In this document: positions 33,809-42,529 of the stretch, one piece after another
Position numbering within the stretch: position 1 is the stretch's first letter
Layout: each line of letters opens with the position of its first letter
From: Lachnospiraceae bacterium
GTDB taxonomy: Bacteria > Bacillota > Clostridia > Lachnospirales > Lachnospiraceae
DNA: 64,000 bases
Assembly (NCBI GenBank): GCA_017500935.1
Contig: JAFVXW010000016.1
Location: 62,001 to 126,000 of the forward strand
Reading direction: 5' to 3'
Position numbers and translations under genes: made by a program
The notes under the pieces: generated by a model
What the model was told of the DNA's origin: nothing
Databases searched by the model: none
Seen by the model: the letters and a program-made list of their open reading frames with translations, nothing else

Positions 33809-34327
33809 ATGGAACGTTTATTTGTTGTGGATCAGAAGAATTACGATGAAGCATGGCCGCGTTTTGTGCGTCCTTCCGTGCGGGGGATCGTCAGGCGTGG
33901 TGACAGGATCGCCATGATCTATAATCACAAGTATCGGGGCTATATTTTTCCCGGCGGCGGCATTGAGCCCGGGGAAAGTCTGGAACAGGCACTTGTCCGC
34001 GAAGTCGGTGAGGAGACCGGTCTGAGGATCATCCCGGAATCTGTTCAGGAATACGGCTCGGTTTTGTCTGTGTTCAAGCGTTTTAATGACGAGATATTTG
34101 TGCAGGAGAATTATTTTTACCTTTGTGAAGCGTATGAGACAGGCGGCGAACAGAAGCTGGACGCTTACGAAGCAGAGGAAGGATTTGTGCCGGAATTTGT
34201 GACGCTGCAGGAAGCTTTACGGGTAAACAGCGCTCCAGGACACGGTGAAGCTGACGGCAGTGCCTGGTTTGAGCGGGACATCAGGGTGCTGAAGCGGCTG
34301 ATGGAGGAGAACTCAAGAGTTTTATGA
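33809..34327 (+). CDS. Nudix hydrolase
   Basis: A 172-residue protein with a full Nudix box, beginning GGGIEPGESLEQALVREVGE and continuing ETGL, so the GX5EX7REUXEEXGU pattern is satisfied with its metal-binding glutamates. It hydrolyses a nucleoside diphosphate linked to another moiety; the substrate is unknown. The preceding RPSVRGIVRRGDRIAMIYN forms the usual first strands. The start codon is one base after the stop of the HExxH gene, so the two are coupled. It ends the run of genes that starts at 30807. Confidence 0.88.
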   Translation: MERLFVVDQKNYDEAWPRFVRPSVRGIVRRGDRIAMIYNHKYRGYIFPGGGIEPGESLEQALVREVGEETGLRIIPESVQEYGSVLSVFKRFNDEIFVQENYFYLCEAYETGGEQKLDAYEAEEGFVPEFVTLQEALRVNSAPGHGEADGSAWFERDIRVLKRLMEENSRVL

Positions 34328-34536
34328 GATGAAGGATATGTAAGGCAGATTTTTTGAGTGTTTCTACATGTGCTGAAAGCTGGATGATAGGAGATGATAC
34401 ATGTAGAGAGTCAAATTAATAGGTAGCTGCATATATAACACAGTAAATGGGCAGCGTATGTACATGTAAGAAGATAAAAAAACCTATTTTTGCGCGGAAA
34501 GGCAGGTGTGACAATATACACCTACTTTTTTTAATC
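34328..34536. other. AT-rich intergenic stretch with TACATGTA copies
   Basis: No gene is seen. TACATGTA occurs at 34398-34405 and 34461-34468, and ACATGT at 34366-34371, the same word that recurs in the gap at 1313-1855. The composition is more AT-rich than the flanking genes. Confidence 0.55.
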
Positions 34537-34565
34537 TTGAAATCGAACAAAAGTTCGATTATAAT
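34537..34565 (+). promoter_or_regulatory. SOS promoter of the Y-family polymerase with a LexA box
   Basis: -35 TTGAAA (34537-34542), a 17-base spacer and a perfect -10 TATAAT (34560-34565). The spacer contains CGAAC-AAAA-GTTCG (34544-34557), a perfect dyad matching the Bacillus/Clostridium LexA (DinR) consensus CGAACNNNNGTTCG. LexA bound there would block RNA polymerase. AAAGGAGG follows 8 bases after the -10. Confidence 0.9.
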
Positions 34566-34586
34566 AAAGAGAGAAAGGAGGCAAAA

Positions 34587-36119
34587 ATGGAACAGACAAA
34601 GAACAGAACCTATATTGCCATTGATTTAAAGTCCTTTTATGCCTCCGTGGAATGCGTGGAGAGGTATCTGGACCCGCTGACCACCAATCTGGTGGTGGCT
34701 GATGCCAGCCGTACCACCAAGACAATCTGTCTTGCGGTTTCGCCGGCGCTGAAGGCATACGGCATCCCGGGAAGAGCGCGTCTGTTTGAGGTGGTGCAGA
34801 AGGTGAAGGAGGCCAACGCGAACCGGCTGCGCAGAGCGCCGGGCGGGCAGTTTACGGGAAAATCAGCCAGCAGTATAGATTTAAAGGAGAACCCATCGCT
34901 TGCCATTGATTATGTGATCGCTACACCGCGTATGGCTCACTATATTGAATACAGCACCCGCATTTACAAGGTTTATCTGAAATATGTGGCACCGGAGGAT
35001 ATTCACACTTATTCCATTGATGAAGTGTTCATTGATGTGACGGAATATCTGCAGGTTTACCGCATGACACCAAGAGAACTTGCCATGAAGATGATTCTGG
35101 ATGTACTGGAGACTACAGGAATTACGGCGACAGCCGGAATCGGAACCAATATGTATCTGTGCAAAGTGGCAATGGACATTGAGGCCAAGCATATTTTGCC
35201 GGATGAAAACGGTGTACGCATTGCGCAGCTGGATGAGATGACTTACCGGCAGAAGCTCTGGACACACCGGCCGCTGACTGATTTCTGGCGGGTAGGAAGC
35301 GGCTATGCCAAAAAGCTGGAGGCGCAGGGGCTGTTTACGATGGGGGATATTGCCCGGTGTTCCCTGGGGCAGCCGACAGATTATTATAATGAAGAACTTT
35401 TATATAAGATGTTTGGCGTAAACGCGGAGCTTCTGATCGACCATGCATGGGGATGGGAGCCGTGTACACTGGCGGATGTGAAGGCTTACAGACCCGAAAG
35501 CAGCAGTGTGGGATCCGGTCAGGTTCTGCAGTCACCGTATACAGCTGAGAAGGCAAGGCTGATCGTGCAGGAAATGACAGATTTACTGGTACTTGATTTG
35601 GTGGACAAAAGACTGGTCACAGATCAGATCGTACTTCATGTGGGATATGACATCGAAAGTCTGACACGGCCGGAAATTGCAAGGCATTACAAAGGACCTG
35701 TCAAAACAGACCATTACGGAAGAAAAGTCCCCAAATCTGCCCATGGATCGGTGACGCTGGAACGACAGACTTCATCCACGCAGGAAATCATGGATGCAGT
35801 GCTGGATTTATATGACAGTATCGTGAATCCCATCCTTTTGGTACGAAGGATCAATGTGACTGCCGGACGGATAGAGGATGAAACAAAAGCACAGCAGAAG
35901 GAATGCTATGAGCAGCTGAGTCTGTTTGCGATGGATATGACACAGGCACAGGAAAGTGAACAAGAACAGCAGCAGGCCCAAAAGGAAAAAAAGCTGCAGC
36001 ATGCGATGCTGGATATCAAGAAAAAATACGGCAAAAACGCGATCTTAAAAGGTATGAATCTGGAAGAAGGCGCTATGACCATACAGAGAAACAATCAGAT
36101 TGGAGGCCATAAGGCGTGA
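34587..36119 (+). CDS. Y-family DNA polymerase (UmuC/DinB type), SOS-regulated
   Basis: A 510-residue translesion polymerase. The catalytic palm starts with YIAIDLKSFYASVECVERYL (first metal-binding Asp and steric-gate region) and continues with YSIDEVFIDVTEYL near 147, which holds the second Asp-Glu pair. A helix-hairpin-helix-type region around WRVGSGYAKKLEAQGL and the little-finger domain follow. QLSLF at 443-447 is a canonical beta-clamp-binding motif. It resembles the UmuC/YqjW/UvrX branch of Bacillota more than short DinB. A LexA box lies in its promoter. A small gene follows 1 base after the stop and is probably co-translated. Confidence 0.92.
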   Translation: MEQTKNRTYIAIDLKSFYASVECVERYLDPLTTNLVVADASRTTKTICLAVSPALKAYGIPGRARLFEVVQKVKEANANRLRRAPGGQFTGKSASSIDLKENPSLAIDYVIATPRMAHYIEYSTRIYKVYLKYVAPEDIHTYSIDEVFIDVTEYLQVYRMTPRELAMKMILDVLETTGITATAGIGTNMYLCKVAMDIEAKHILPDENGVRIAQLDEMTYRQKLWTHRPLTDFWRVGSGYAKKLEAQGLFTMGDIARCSLGQPTDYYNEELLYKMFGVNAELLIDHAWGWEPCTLADVKAYRPESSSVGSGQVLQSPYTAEKARLIVQEMTDLLVLDLVDKRLVTDQIVLHVGYDIESLTRPEIARHYKGPVKTDHYGRKVPKSAHGSVTLERQTSSTQEIMDAVLDLYDSIVNPILLVRRINVTAGRIEDETKAQQKECYEQLSLFAMDMTQAQESEQEQQQAQKEKKLQHAMLDIKKKYGKNAILKGMNLEEGAMTIQRNNQIGGHKA

Positions 36120-36120
36120 T

Positions 36121-36351
36121 ATGGGGGATCAGATGAAACAGAATGAAAACAAAAATACAGACGCATCTCAGACATATGCAGACATTATACATCTTCCCCA
36201 TCATGTTTCTGACAGACATCCCCAGATGCCGCTAAAGACCCGGGCAGCACAGTTTCTGCCCTTTGCGGCGCTGATCGGATACGATGCAGCGATCGAAGAA
36301 ACAGTGCGGCAATTACAGGCTGTATCAGAAAATACAGGATATGCAGAATGA
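36121..36351 (+). CDS. YolD-like small protein paired with the polymerase
   Basis: A 76-residue protein with the core DIIHLPHHVSDRHPQMPLKT, then RAAQFLPFAALIGYDAAIEE. The same pattern is found in small genes next to Y-family polymerase genes in Clostridia and is annotated YolD-like in Bacillus relatives. In Bacillus subtilis YolD-type proteins are partners of the UvrX/YqjW polymerases, which supports a role as a polymerase accessory. ATG 36121 is used (ATG 36133 is possible). The start is one base beyond the polymerase stop codon, so it is within the SOS transcript. Confidence 0.78.
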   Translation: MGDQMKQNENKNTDASQTYADIIHLPHHVSDRHPQMPLKTRAAQFLPFAALIGYDAAIEETVRQLQAVSENTGYAE

Positions 36352-36422
36352 CCAAAGCGGTGTATGATAGTGGTAAATACCGGTGAATGCAAAAGCATGG
36401 AACCGTCAAAGGAGAACAGGAT

Positions 36423-36800
36423 ATGAAGCAGATTGAAAATTATGCGGCAGATAAATACAGCAATGAAGCGTATAAGGAAGTGGAGGCAAATATTTACAGA
36501 ATTCTGGATGAGGATGACGAGGATTTATTTGTGACTTCTTTATCTTTTGTACAGGAACCGGAACTGAAAGAAGGCAGCAGCCCGGCTGAAATTTCCGACT
36601 ATCCTCTGGAAGATATCATGGATAAATTTTACTGCCATATTTCTGATTTTTATACGGAACTGAATGAAAAGAGCGAGGAAATCTGCTATCTGGAATTTGG
36701 AAGTCCGGAACTTGTGGACGTGGTAAATCTGCGCTCCATCATCGGAAAGCATGTGTACAACGTGGAAGACGGCGACAATGTAACACTTGTGATCGAGTGA
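36423..36800 (+). CDS. Small acidic protein of unknown function
   Basis: A 125-residue protein, strongly acidic (ILDEDDEDLFVTSLSF, NVEDGDNVTLVIE), without a recognised motif, membrane segment or signal. It has an N-terminal helical part and what look like alternating strands to the end. ATG 36423 follows GGAGAACAGG. It lies 71 bases after the YolD-like gene and could still be on the SOS transcript, but no promoter or terminator decides this. I do not recognise the family. Confidence 0.55.
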   Translation: MKQIENYAADKYSNEAYKEVEANIYRILDEDDEDLFVTSLSFVQEPELKEGSSPAEISDYPLEDIMDKFYCHISDFYTELNEKSEEICYLEFGSPELVDVVNLRSIIGKHVYNVEDGDNVTLVIE

Positions 36801-36872
36801 GACGGCAGCAGGGCAGATGATATGATGCAGTACAACAAGATTGGGCGGACTGCATTTGAGGTAAAACAGAGC

Positions 36873-37478
36873 ATGCAAAGTATGAACATATACCTTCTTC
36901 GCCACGGCGAAACAGACTGGAATATCGAAAAGCGGTTTCAGGGTCAGCGGGATATTCCCTTAAACGCCAATGGAATCTCACAGATTGAAAAGTCGGCGGA
37001 GATTTTAGCGGAAATGATCGATGGCGTGGATCATATTCTGACCAGCCCTTTGTGCAGAGCGCAAAAGACTGCGCAGACAGCCGCAGACAAGCTGGGATTT
37101 GACAAAAAAAATATTGAGATGGCACCGCTGTTCATCGAAAGGGCATTCGGTGAGGGAGAAGGCGTGGCCGGTGATGACCTGTGGGATGAAACCGTGATCG
37201 CGCAGTTTCAGGGAGCAGAAACGCTGGATGAACTCTGTTGTCGGGCACAGGCTGCATTGCAGATGACTGCTAAAGAGTACAGCGGCAAAAATGTGCTGGT
37301 TGCCGCACATGGCGCAATCCTGCGTGCAGTGCTGGCGGCAGTTTTGGGACGGCAGTTTGTCTATGAAGAAAAGAAAATGAAGCTGGAATCAGGCTGTGTA
37401 CACTGGCTGCAGTATGATAGTGTCAGCTGGAAGGTTTATAAGTGTGATCTGGGTGAAAAACAGTGGAAAAAGATATGA
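36873..37478 (+). CDS. Histidine phosphatase family protein (phosphoglycerate-mutase-like)
   Basis: About 201 residues. NIYLLRHGETDWNIEKRFQG near the N-terminus is the RHG catalytic motif (phospho-accepting His); LTSPLCRAQKTAQTAA has the conserved Arg, the Glu region is FIERAFGEGEG, and LVAAHGAILRAVL holds the second catalytic His. Such enzymes dephosphorylate small phospho-metabolites or proteins. ATG 36873 has GAGG 11 bases upstream; ATG 36882 (first residue of MNIYLLRHG) or the longer frame from 36822 are alternatives. Its stop overlaps the start of the next gene by 4 bases. Confidence 0.85.
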   Translation: MQSMNIYLLRHGETDWNIEKRFQGQRDIPLNANGISQIEKSAEILAEMIDGVDHILTSPLCRAQKTAQTAADKLGFDKKNIEMAPLFIERAFGEGEGVAGDDLWDETVIAQFQGAETLDELCCRAQAALQMTAKEYSGKNVLVAAHGAILRAVLAAVLGRQFVYEEKKMKLESGCVHWLQYDSVSWKVYKCDLGEKQWKKI

Positions 37479-38224
37479 ACTATCAGGAGATTAATTCAAA
37501 AACCATAGATTTATGGTGTAAGGAAGGCTGGGAATGGGGTAAGCCCATCAGTCATGAAAGCTATGAAAAAGCATTGAACGGTGAGTGGGAGGTTCTCCTT
37601 TCACCGACCAAACCGGTGCCTCATGCATGGTTTGGAGAATTGAAGGGGAAAAAGCTGCTTGGTCTTGCCAGCGGCGGCGGTCAGCAGATTCCGATTTTTG
37701 CTGCGCTTGGCGCAGAATGTACGGTGCTGGATTATTCGGAGCATCAGTGTGAGAGTGAGAGGCTGGTAGCCCAAAGAGAAGGCTATCAGGTGCAGATCAT
37801 TCAGGGAGATATGACAAAGCGTCTGCCTTTTGAAGAGGAAGCATTTGATATGATCTTTCATCCGGTATCCAACTGTTACGTGGAGGATGTAAAATCCATT
37901 TTTAAGGAATGTTACCGGGTTTTGAAAAAAGGCGGTATTTTGCTTTGCGGGCTGGATAACGGCATGAATTTTATTTTTGATGACGATGAAACAACCGTAA
38001 AGTATACCTTGCCGTTCAATCCGCTCAAAGATGAAAAGCTGTACGAAGATTCCGTGAAAAATGACTGGGGAATTCAGTTTTCGCACACATTTGAGGAGCA
38101 GATCGGCGGGCAGCTGGAAGCAGGATTTATCCTGACCAATGTATATGAAGATACCAATGGTGCAGGCAATCTGCATGAGCACAATGTGCCGTCATTCTGG
38201 GTGACAAGAGCTGTGAAAGGTTAA
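37475..38224 (+). CDS. SAM-dependent methyltransferase, class I
   Basis: A 249-residue methyltransferase. The SAM-binding glycine motif is KKLLGLASGGGQQIPIFAAL near 60-80, the acidic residue after strand 2 is in CTVLDYSEHQ, motif II is IIQGDMTKRLPFEEEAFDMI, and HPVSNCYVEDV is motif III-like. It resembles UbiE/methyltransf_11 proteins; the substrate is unknown. ATG 37475 overlaps the stop of the phosphatase gene (ATGA), so the two are translationally coupled. Confidence 0.88.
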   Translation: MNYQEINSKTIDLWCKEGWEWGKPISHESYEKALNGEWEVLLSPTKPVPHAWFGELKGKKLLGLASGGGQQIPIFAALGAECTVLDYSEHQCESERLVAQREGYQVQIIQGDMTKRLPFEEEAFDMIFHPVSNCYVEDVKSIFKECYRVLKKGGILLCGLDNGMNFIFDDDETTVKYTLPFNPLKDEKLYEDSVKNDWGIQFSHTFEEQIGGQLEAGFILTNVYEDTNGAGNLHEHNVPSFWVTRAVKG

Positions 38225-38252
38225 AGACAGAGGTTAAATAGAGAGGTTTTTC

Positions 38253-39044
38253 ATGCTGGATCGGATTGCGGAAAATATCAATATATTAGGGCGCTTCTGC
38301 GGGAAACGTGATATCCCGGAACTGACAGGTGCGGCATTAAAAGAAGCTTGCGGCGCAGAGCAGGCAGATGTATTTGTTTTGTTTGGAGGCAGTATCATGT
38401 GCGGAGGGGATGTGCTGGCGGAAGCGATGCGGCAGCATATTGCCAGAACCTATGTGATCGTGGGCGGTGCCGGACATACCACGGAGACACTACGGGTGAA
38501 AATGCATACGGAATTTCCGCAGATCGAAACTGCAGGAAAGCCGGAGGCAGAGGTTTTTGCGGCATATTTAAAATATCGTTATGGTCTGGAAGCAGATTTT
38601 TTAGAGTGTGAGTCCACAAACTGCGGCAACAATATCACTAATCTGCTGGAACTGCTCCGGAAAAATGATATACCGTTTAAAAATATCATTCTGGCGCAGG
38701 ATGCCACCATGCAGCATCGGATGGAAGCCGGACTGCGCAAATATGCAGAGGATGTTCAGATCATTAACTATGCGGTTTATGCTGCAAATGTGGTGGTACA
38801 GGAAAATAACTTGTGCTATGCGGAAGACATCTGGGGCATGTGGGACATGGAACGTTACATCAGCCTTCTGATGGGCGAAATTCCGCGTCTGGCAGACGAT
38901 GAAAACGGCTATGGACCTTCCGGCAAGGATTTCATTGCCCATGTGGATATTCCGGAAAATGTGCGGTGTGCTTTTGAAGAACTGCGCACAGAGTATGCAG
39001 AGCTGGTCAGAGAGGCCAATCCGCTGTATGCCACAAAGCAGTAA
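38253..39044 (+). CDS. YdcF/ElyC-family DUF218 protein
   Basis: A 263-residue protein of the YdcF branch of DUF218. VFVLFGGSIMCGGDVLAEAM near 45 and YVIVGGAGHTTETLRVKM near 68 form the Rossmann-like core, and ECESTNCGNNITNLLELL near 115 holds the family's Asn/Glu cluster. The E. coli YdcF structure binds S-adenosylmethionine, while ElyC and SanA relatives affect envelope sugar-lipid metabolism; which role applies is unknown. GAGAGG precedes the ATG. It lies 28 bases after the methyltransferase gene. Confidence 0.85.
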   Translation: MLDRIAENINILGRFCGKRDIPELTGAALKEACGAEQADVFVLFGGSIMCGGDVLAEAMRQHIARTYVIVGGAGHTTETLRVKMHTEFPQIETAGKPEAEVFAAYLKYRYGLEADFLECESTNCGNNITNLLELLRKNDIPFKNIILAQDATMQHRMEAGLRKYAEDVQIINYAVYAANVVVQENNLCYAEDIWGMWDMERYISLLMGEIPRLADDENGYGPSGKDFIAHVDIPENVRCAFEELRTEYAELVREANPLYATKQ

Positions 39045-39111
39045 GAAATCCGGAAAAATTATGAGCGAAATTCTGAGAGGGTACTGAACAGTTACAAAAG
39101 AGGAAACAAGA

Positions 39112-40203
39112 ATGAGCAATACATACGCAGTGGTACAGAAAGTTGATTTTTCATCTTATCGCCGTGTGATCGCCATCAGCGATATTCACGGTGATATAGA
39201 CGGTTTTAACGGTGTACTGGAAAAAGTGGGATTTTCACAGGAAGATGCCCTGGTTGTCGTGGGAGATATTCTGGAAAAAGGAGAGCATTCGCTGGCTCTT
39301 TTGCAGAGAGTAAAGAGCCTGTCGGAAAACGGCAATGTGTTTATGGTGATCGGCAATAATGATACCGCATTCCGGAATCTGTACTCAGATTTTTTCTCGG
39401 ATAAGGATATCTGCTGGTACATGAATTCCAGCAAAAAGACCATTCTTGTGGAAATGGCGGATGCGCTGGGGATGCCCTATTCTACTGAAGGGGAGGTTGC
39501 ACTGCTCAAAAAAGCCATCCGGCAGCATTATGATGCAGAGTATCGCTGGCTGGAAAGTGTGCCTCATATCATAGACAGTAAACAGGCGATTTTTGTACAT
39601 GCCGGACTTGAATCAGAGGATCTGTATCATCAGAATCCGCAGTACTGTATGGCGGCACCGGCCTTTTCCGGGCAGACGCATCGGTTTGAACGTCTGGTGG
39701 TGGTGGGACACTGGCCTGCGACCAATTATTGTGAGACCATTATTGATGCCAATGCTTTTTATAAAGAAGAAACCAATGTATACAGTATTGACGGCGGCAA
39801 CAGCATGAAAAGCTGGGAACAGATCAACTATCTGATCTTTCACAGTGACGGCAGTATTGAAAAGGGTTATTACGATGCCCTGCCAAAAATAAGACTTCTG
39901 CAGGATCAGGAAGCATCAAACAATCCGCTGACTCTGGTTTTTCCCAATACTTTGCTGGAAGTGCGCAGACAGCTTGGTGACAGCAGTCTTTGTTTTGTGC
40001 CGCATCTGGACAGGGAAATGGAAGTTCCCAATAACAGGATGTATCGCTATGGTGGAAAGACATACCGCTGGGATTATACCGATTATCACCTGCAGGTAAA
40101 TGCAGGGAAAGTGGTTTCCTTCTGCGGTGAGATGGACGGAGAAGTTTTGATCAAGCGGGATGGCATTGTCGGAAAATACAGCGGTGAGTATGTATTTGTG
40201 TAA
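39112..40203 (+). CDS. Calcineurin-like metallophosphoesterase
   Basis: A 363-residue protein. The first 225 residues hold the five metallophosphatase blocks in order: IAISDIHGDID, LVVVGDILEKG, VIGNNDT, FVHAGLE and VVVGHWPATNYC. The last 135 residues are a less conserved domain of mixed strands (TLLEVRRQLGDSSLCFVPH). It resembles the Ser/Thr protein phosphatase or diadenosine tetraphosphatase branch; the substrate is unknown. AGAGGAAAC precedes ATG 39112. It follows the YdcF-like gene by 67 bases and precedes the deacetylase by 37 bases. Confidence 0.88.
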   Translation: MSNTYAVVQKVDFSSYRRVIAISDIHGDIDGFNGVLEKVGFSQEDALVVVGDILEKGEHSLALLQRVKSLSENGNVFMVIGNNDTAFRNLYSDFFSDKDICWYMNSSKKTILVEMADALGMPYSTEGEVALLKKAIRQHYDAEYRWLESVPHIIDSKQAIFVHAGLESEDLYHQNPQYCMAAPAFSGQTHRFERLVVVGHWPATNYCETIIDANAFYKEETNVYSIDGGNSMKSWEQINYLIFHSDGSIEKGYYDALPKIRLLQDQEASNNPLTLVFPNTLLEVRRQLGDSSLCFVPHLDREMEVPNNRMYRYGGKTYRWDYTDYHLQVNAGKVVSFCGEMDGEVLIKRDGIVGKYSGEYVFV

Positions 40204-40240
40204 GACAAAGCTGAAACAGAAAATAAGCAGGAGGGATGAG

Positions 40241-41101
40241 ATGAAATATCGTTTTTTGAGATTTCCGGAAGGAAAGGCGAAAGCAGTTACATTCAGTTAT
40301 GATGACGGATGCAGGGATGATATCCGTTTTGCCCGGACCATTGACCGGTATGGAATCAAATGTACTTTCAACATCAATAGCCGCTTACTTGGAAATTCTG
40401 ATACGGACGGGCGTCTGATGCTGGATGAGATCAAACAGTATCTGCTGCCGGGCGGACATGAAATTGCGGTACATGGCGCGCTGCATAAGGCACCGGGCGC
40501 AGTGAGTGCGGCAGAAGGGATTCAGGATGTATTAAGCTGCCGACTGGATCTGGAAAAGATGTTTGGGAAGATCATCCGCGGTATGGCGTATCCGGATTCC
40601 GGTATTACGCGGTTTTCCAATGGGACTTCTTACGAAATGATCAGACAGTATCTGACTGATCTGGGAATTGTATATTCCCGTACGCTTGCCGGAGACAATA
40701 ATCTGTTTTTGCTGCCCACGGACTGGCATGCATGGATGCCGACCGCGCATCATAACAATCCTCAGGTACTGGAATATATCGATGAATTTGTAAAGATCGA
40801 TGCTGATACACTCTACAGTGCCAGCCGTTATCCCAGACTTTTTTATCTCTGGGGACACAGTTATGAGTTTGAAAGAGACTGCAACTGGGAACTTCTGGAT
40901 ACGATCTGTGAACGACTGGGACGCAAAGAAGATATCTGGTATGCCACAAATATGGAAATCTATGAATATGTGAAAGCATATGATTCGCTGGTGATCAGTG
41001 CAGACGGCATGACCATTTATAATCCCACTCTGCTTACGGTCTGGTTTGATGTGGACGGAACCGTTTATAAGATCGGTTCCGGTGAAACGGTGGTTTTGTA
41101 A
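40241..41101 (+). CDS. Polysaccharide deacetylase (NodB-type) family protein
   Basis: A 286-residue protein. The NodB-type start is VTFSYDDGCRDDIRFARTID with the catalytic/metal Asp pair, followed by HEIAVHGALHKAPG near 75 (metal His), a GMAYPDSG segment near 112 replacing the usual RxPxG, and a late YLWGHSYEFERD block near 200 with the last catalytic His. There is no signal peptide, so it acts inside the cell, unlike typical chitin deacetylases. ATG 40241 with AGGAGGG upstream is preferred over the longer frame, which overlaps the preceding gene. Confidence 0.85.
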   Translation: MKYRFLRFPEGKAKAVTFSYDDGCRDDIRFARTIDRYGIKCTFNINSRLLGNSDTDGRLMLDEIKQYLLPGGHEIAVHGALHKAPGAVSAAEGIQDVLSCRLDLEKMFGKIIRGMAYPDSGITRFSNGTSYEMIRQYLTDLGIVYSRTLAGDNNLFLLPTDWHAWMPTAHHNNPQVLEYIDEFVKIDADTLYSASRYPRLFYLWGHSYEFERDCNWELLDTICERLGRKEDIWYATNMEIYEYVKAYDSLVISADGMTIYNPTLLTVWFDVDGTVYKIGSGETVVL

Positions 41102-41139
41102 TCGTATTATCATTTACTCCATTTTGCATGGAGAAAGAA

Positions 41140-41184
41140 AAAAGTGCAGCAGAAATCAAAGGTTATGATTTTTACTGCACTTTT
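41140..41184. terminator. Bidirectional terminator
   Basis: Arms AAAAGTGCAG and CTGCACTTTT with an additional inner ATCA/TGAT pairing, flanked by A- and T-rich runs. It lies between the convergent deacetylase and PLP-enzyme genes. Confidence 0.8.
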
Positions 41185-41207
41185 CCATATACTAACAAAG
41201 GGAAAAA

Positions 41208-42377
41208 TCAGATTTTCCGTGTTTTATTCCCACGGATATCCACAGGAATCCATTCTGTCACCTGATCCTGTTCATTTACCATAATATAGTAATCGGTCAG
41301 ATTGGCTGAGGAGCAGGCATGATTGGGGATGATGCGGATGCGGTCACCAATCTTTAAATCGGTTATGCCGTCAACATGCAGTTTGCCCACTTCTTCGGAA
41401 AGACCGCAGACTGTCAGTTCAGGATGACCGATCACATAGCCGTAGCCTTTTACGGAGGCGTTTCCGTGAGCGCCCTGGTCCAGACCAAGGCATTTGGCGC
41501 CTGCATCGCAGATGAAAAGATCCCCGGCGGGGTGTGCAATGACAGTAGCGTAAACACTTAATGCGCATTCTTCTTCGGTGGCTGTGCGGTTGCCGATCTG
41601 AATGGCATCGTGGAAAACATAGTTGCCCGGATGATAGATATTGATACAGGGGTCTGCAACTGCATAGCGGAAAGTAGGTGTGGCGCCGGTGGTGACAAGC
41701 TGTATTTCATAACCTGCTTTTTCCAAAACAGCAGCGGCAGTGTGCAGGGCATTCTGCTCATCCTGCGCATAAATGGCAATTTTGTCCGGATCAGCCTCTC
41801 CGTATACATGACCGCTGTGAGTAGAAATACCGGCAAAACGCAGATGCTCAAACTGCTTTAGCTGATCTGCAAATACAGCGGCGTTTTCGGGAGCAATTCC
41901 GAAACGGTGCAGGCCGCAGTCAATAATAAGTGTGTAAGAAATGGTGACGGGGGCAGAAACATCGGGGGAACCAGTGCCGTCGGCAGCTGCAGTGTTTGCG
42001 TTAAACCTGGCTGCCGCTTCATCGAGCATACCGGCTGATTCTATACTGTCAAGGCGTACATAAAAATTGCATTTGGATGCCAGCTTTGCAATGCGGCTGC
42101 AGCTGATAGTGCCTGCTGCCGGGTAGGCATACATGATATTCTGAAAACCTTTTTCGCAGAGGGCTTCGCATTCATCCAGTGTGCCGCATAAAAAGCCGTC
42201 GGCACCGATTTCCTGCTGCATTTTGCAGAAGGCAGAAGCTTTATGGGTTTTGACCATCGGCCAGAGTTTTTTGCCGTATTTATCACATTCGGACTGGTAT
42301 TTTTGCATGTTTTGGGTGAGAATATCCTGCCGTACCAAAATGGCGGGCGTTTCCAGATTCTGTATATGCTGCATCAT
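41208..42377 (-). CDS. D-serine dehydratase-like / D-threonine aldolase-type PLP enzyme
   Basis: A 389-residue fold-type III PLP protein. The alanine-racemase-like N-terminal barrel has LETPAILVRQDIL and the PLP-binding lysine in WPMVKTHKASAF near 40. Metal-dependent D-amino acid enzymes of this family carry C-terminal zinc ligands, here IIPNHACSSANLTDYY (His, Cys) near 355. It should eliminate or cleave a D-hydroxy amino acid. ATG 42377 is taken because GGAG lies 5 bases upstream; the adjacent ATG 42374 is equally possible, and the longer frame from 42431 lacks such a site. A residue stretch rich in Ala/Gly near 120-140 looks like a loop insertion. Confidence 0.85.
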   Translation of the reverse strand: MMQHIQNLETPAILVRQDILTQNMQKYQSECDKYGKKLWPMVKTHKASAFCKMQQEIGADGFLCGTLDECEALCEKGFQNIMYAYPAAGTISCSRIAKLASKCNFYVRLDSIESAGMLDEAAARFNANTAAADGTGSPDVSAPVTISYTLIIDCGLHRFGIAPENAAVFADQLKQFEHLRFAGISTHSGHVYGEADPDKIAIYAQDEQNALHTAAAVLEKAGYEIQLVTTGATPTFRYAVADPCINIYHPGNYVFHDAIQIGNRTATEEECALSVYATVIAHPAGDLFICDAGAKCLGLDQGAHGNASVKGYGYVIGHPELTVCGLSEEVGKLHVDGITDLKIGDRIRIIPNHACSSANLTDYYIMVNEQDQVTEWIPVDIRGNKTRKI

Positions 42378-42529
42378 GAAGTCTCCTTTATGGCGTTTAT
42401 GGAACGATTCATTTTCAATATAATACATCACAAAAGGCTTGACTGTAAACCGGGTTTATACTGTAATGATATTAAGCATATGCAGGAATCCGCCTGTGCT
42501 GCCTCAGTGTCTGAAAAGGAGAAATGCTT

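Noticed and set aside
34447-34629. A 60-residue plus-strand frame across the SOS promoter
   Set aside because: It reads through the LexA box and the polymerase ribosome binding site and has no start signal of its own.
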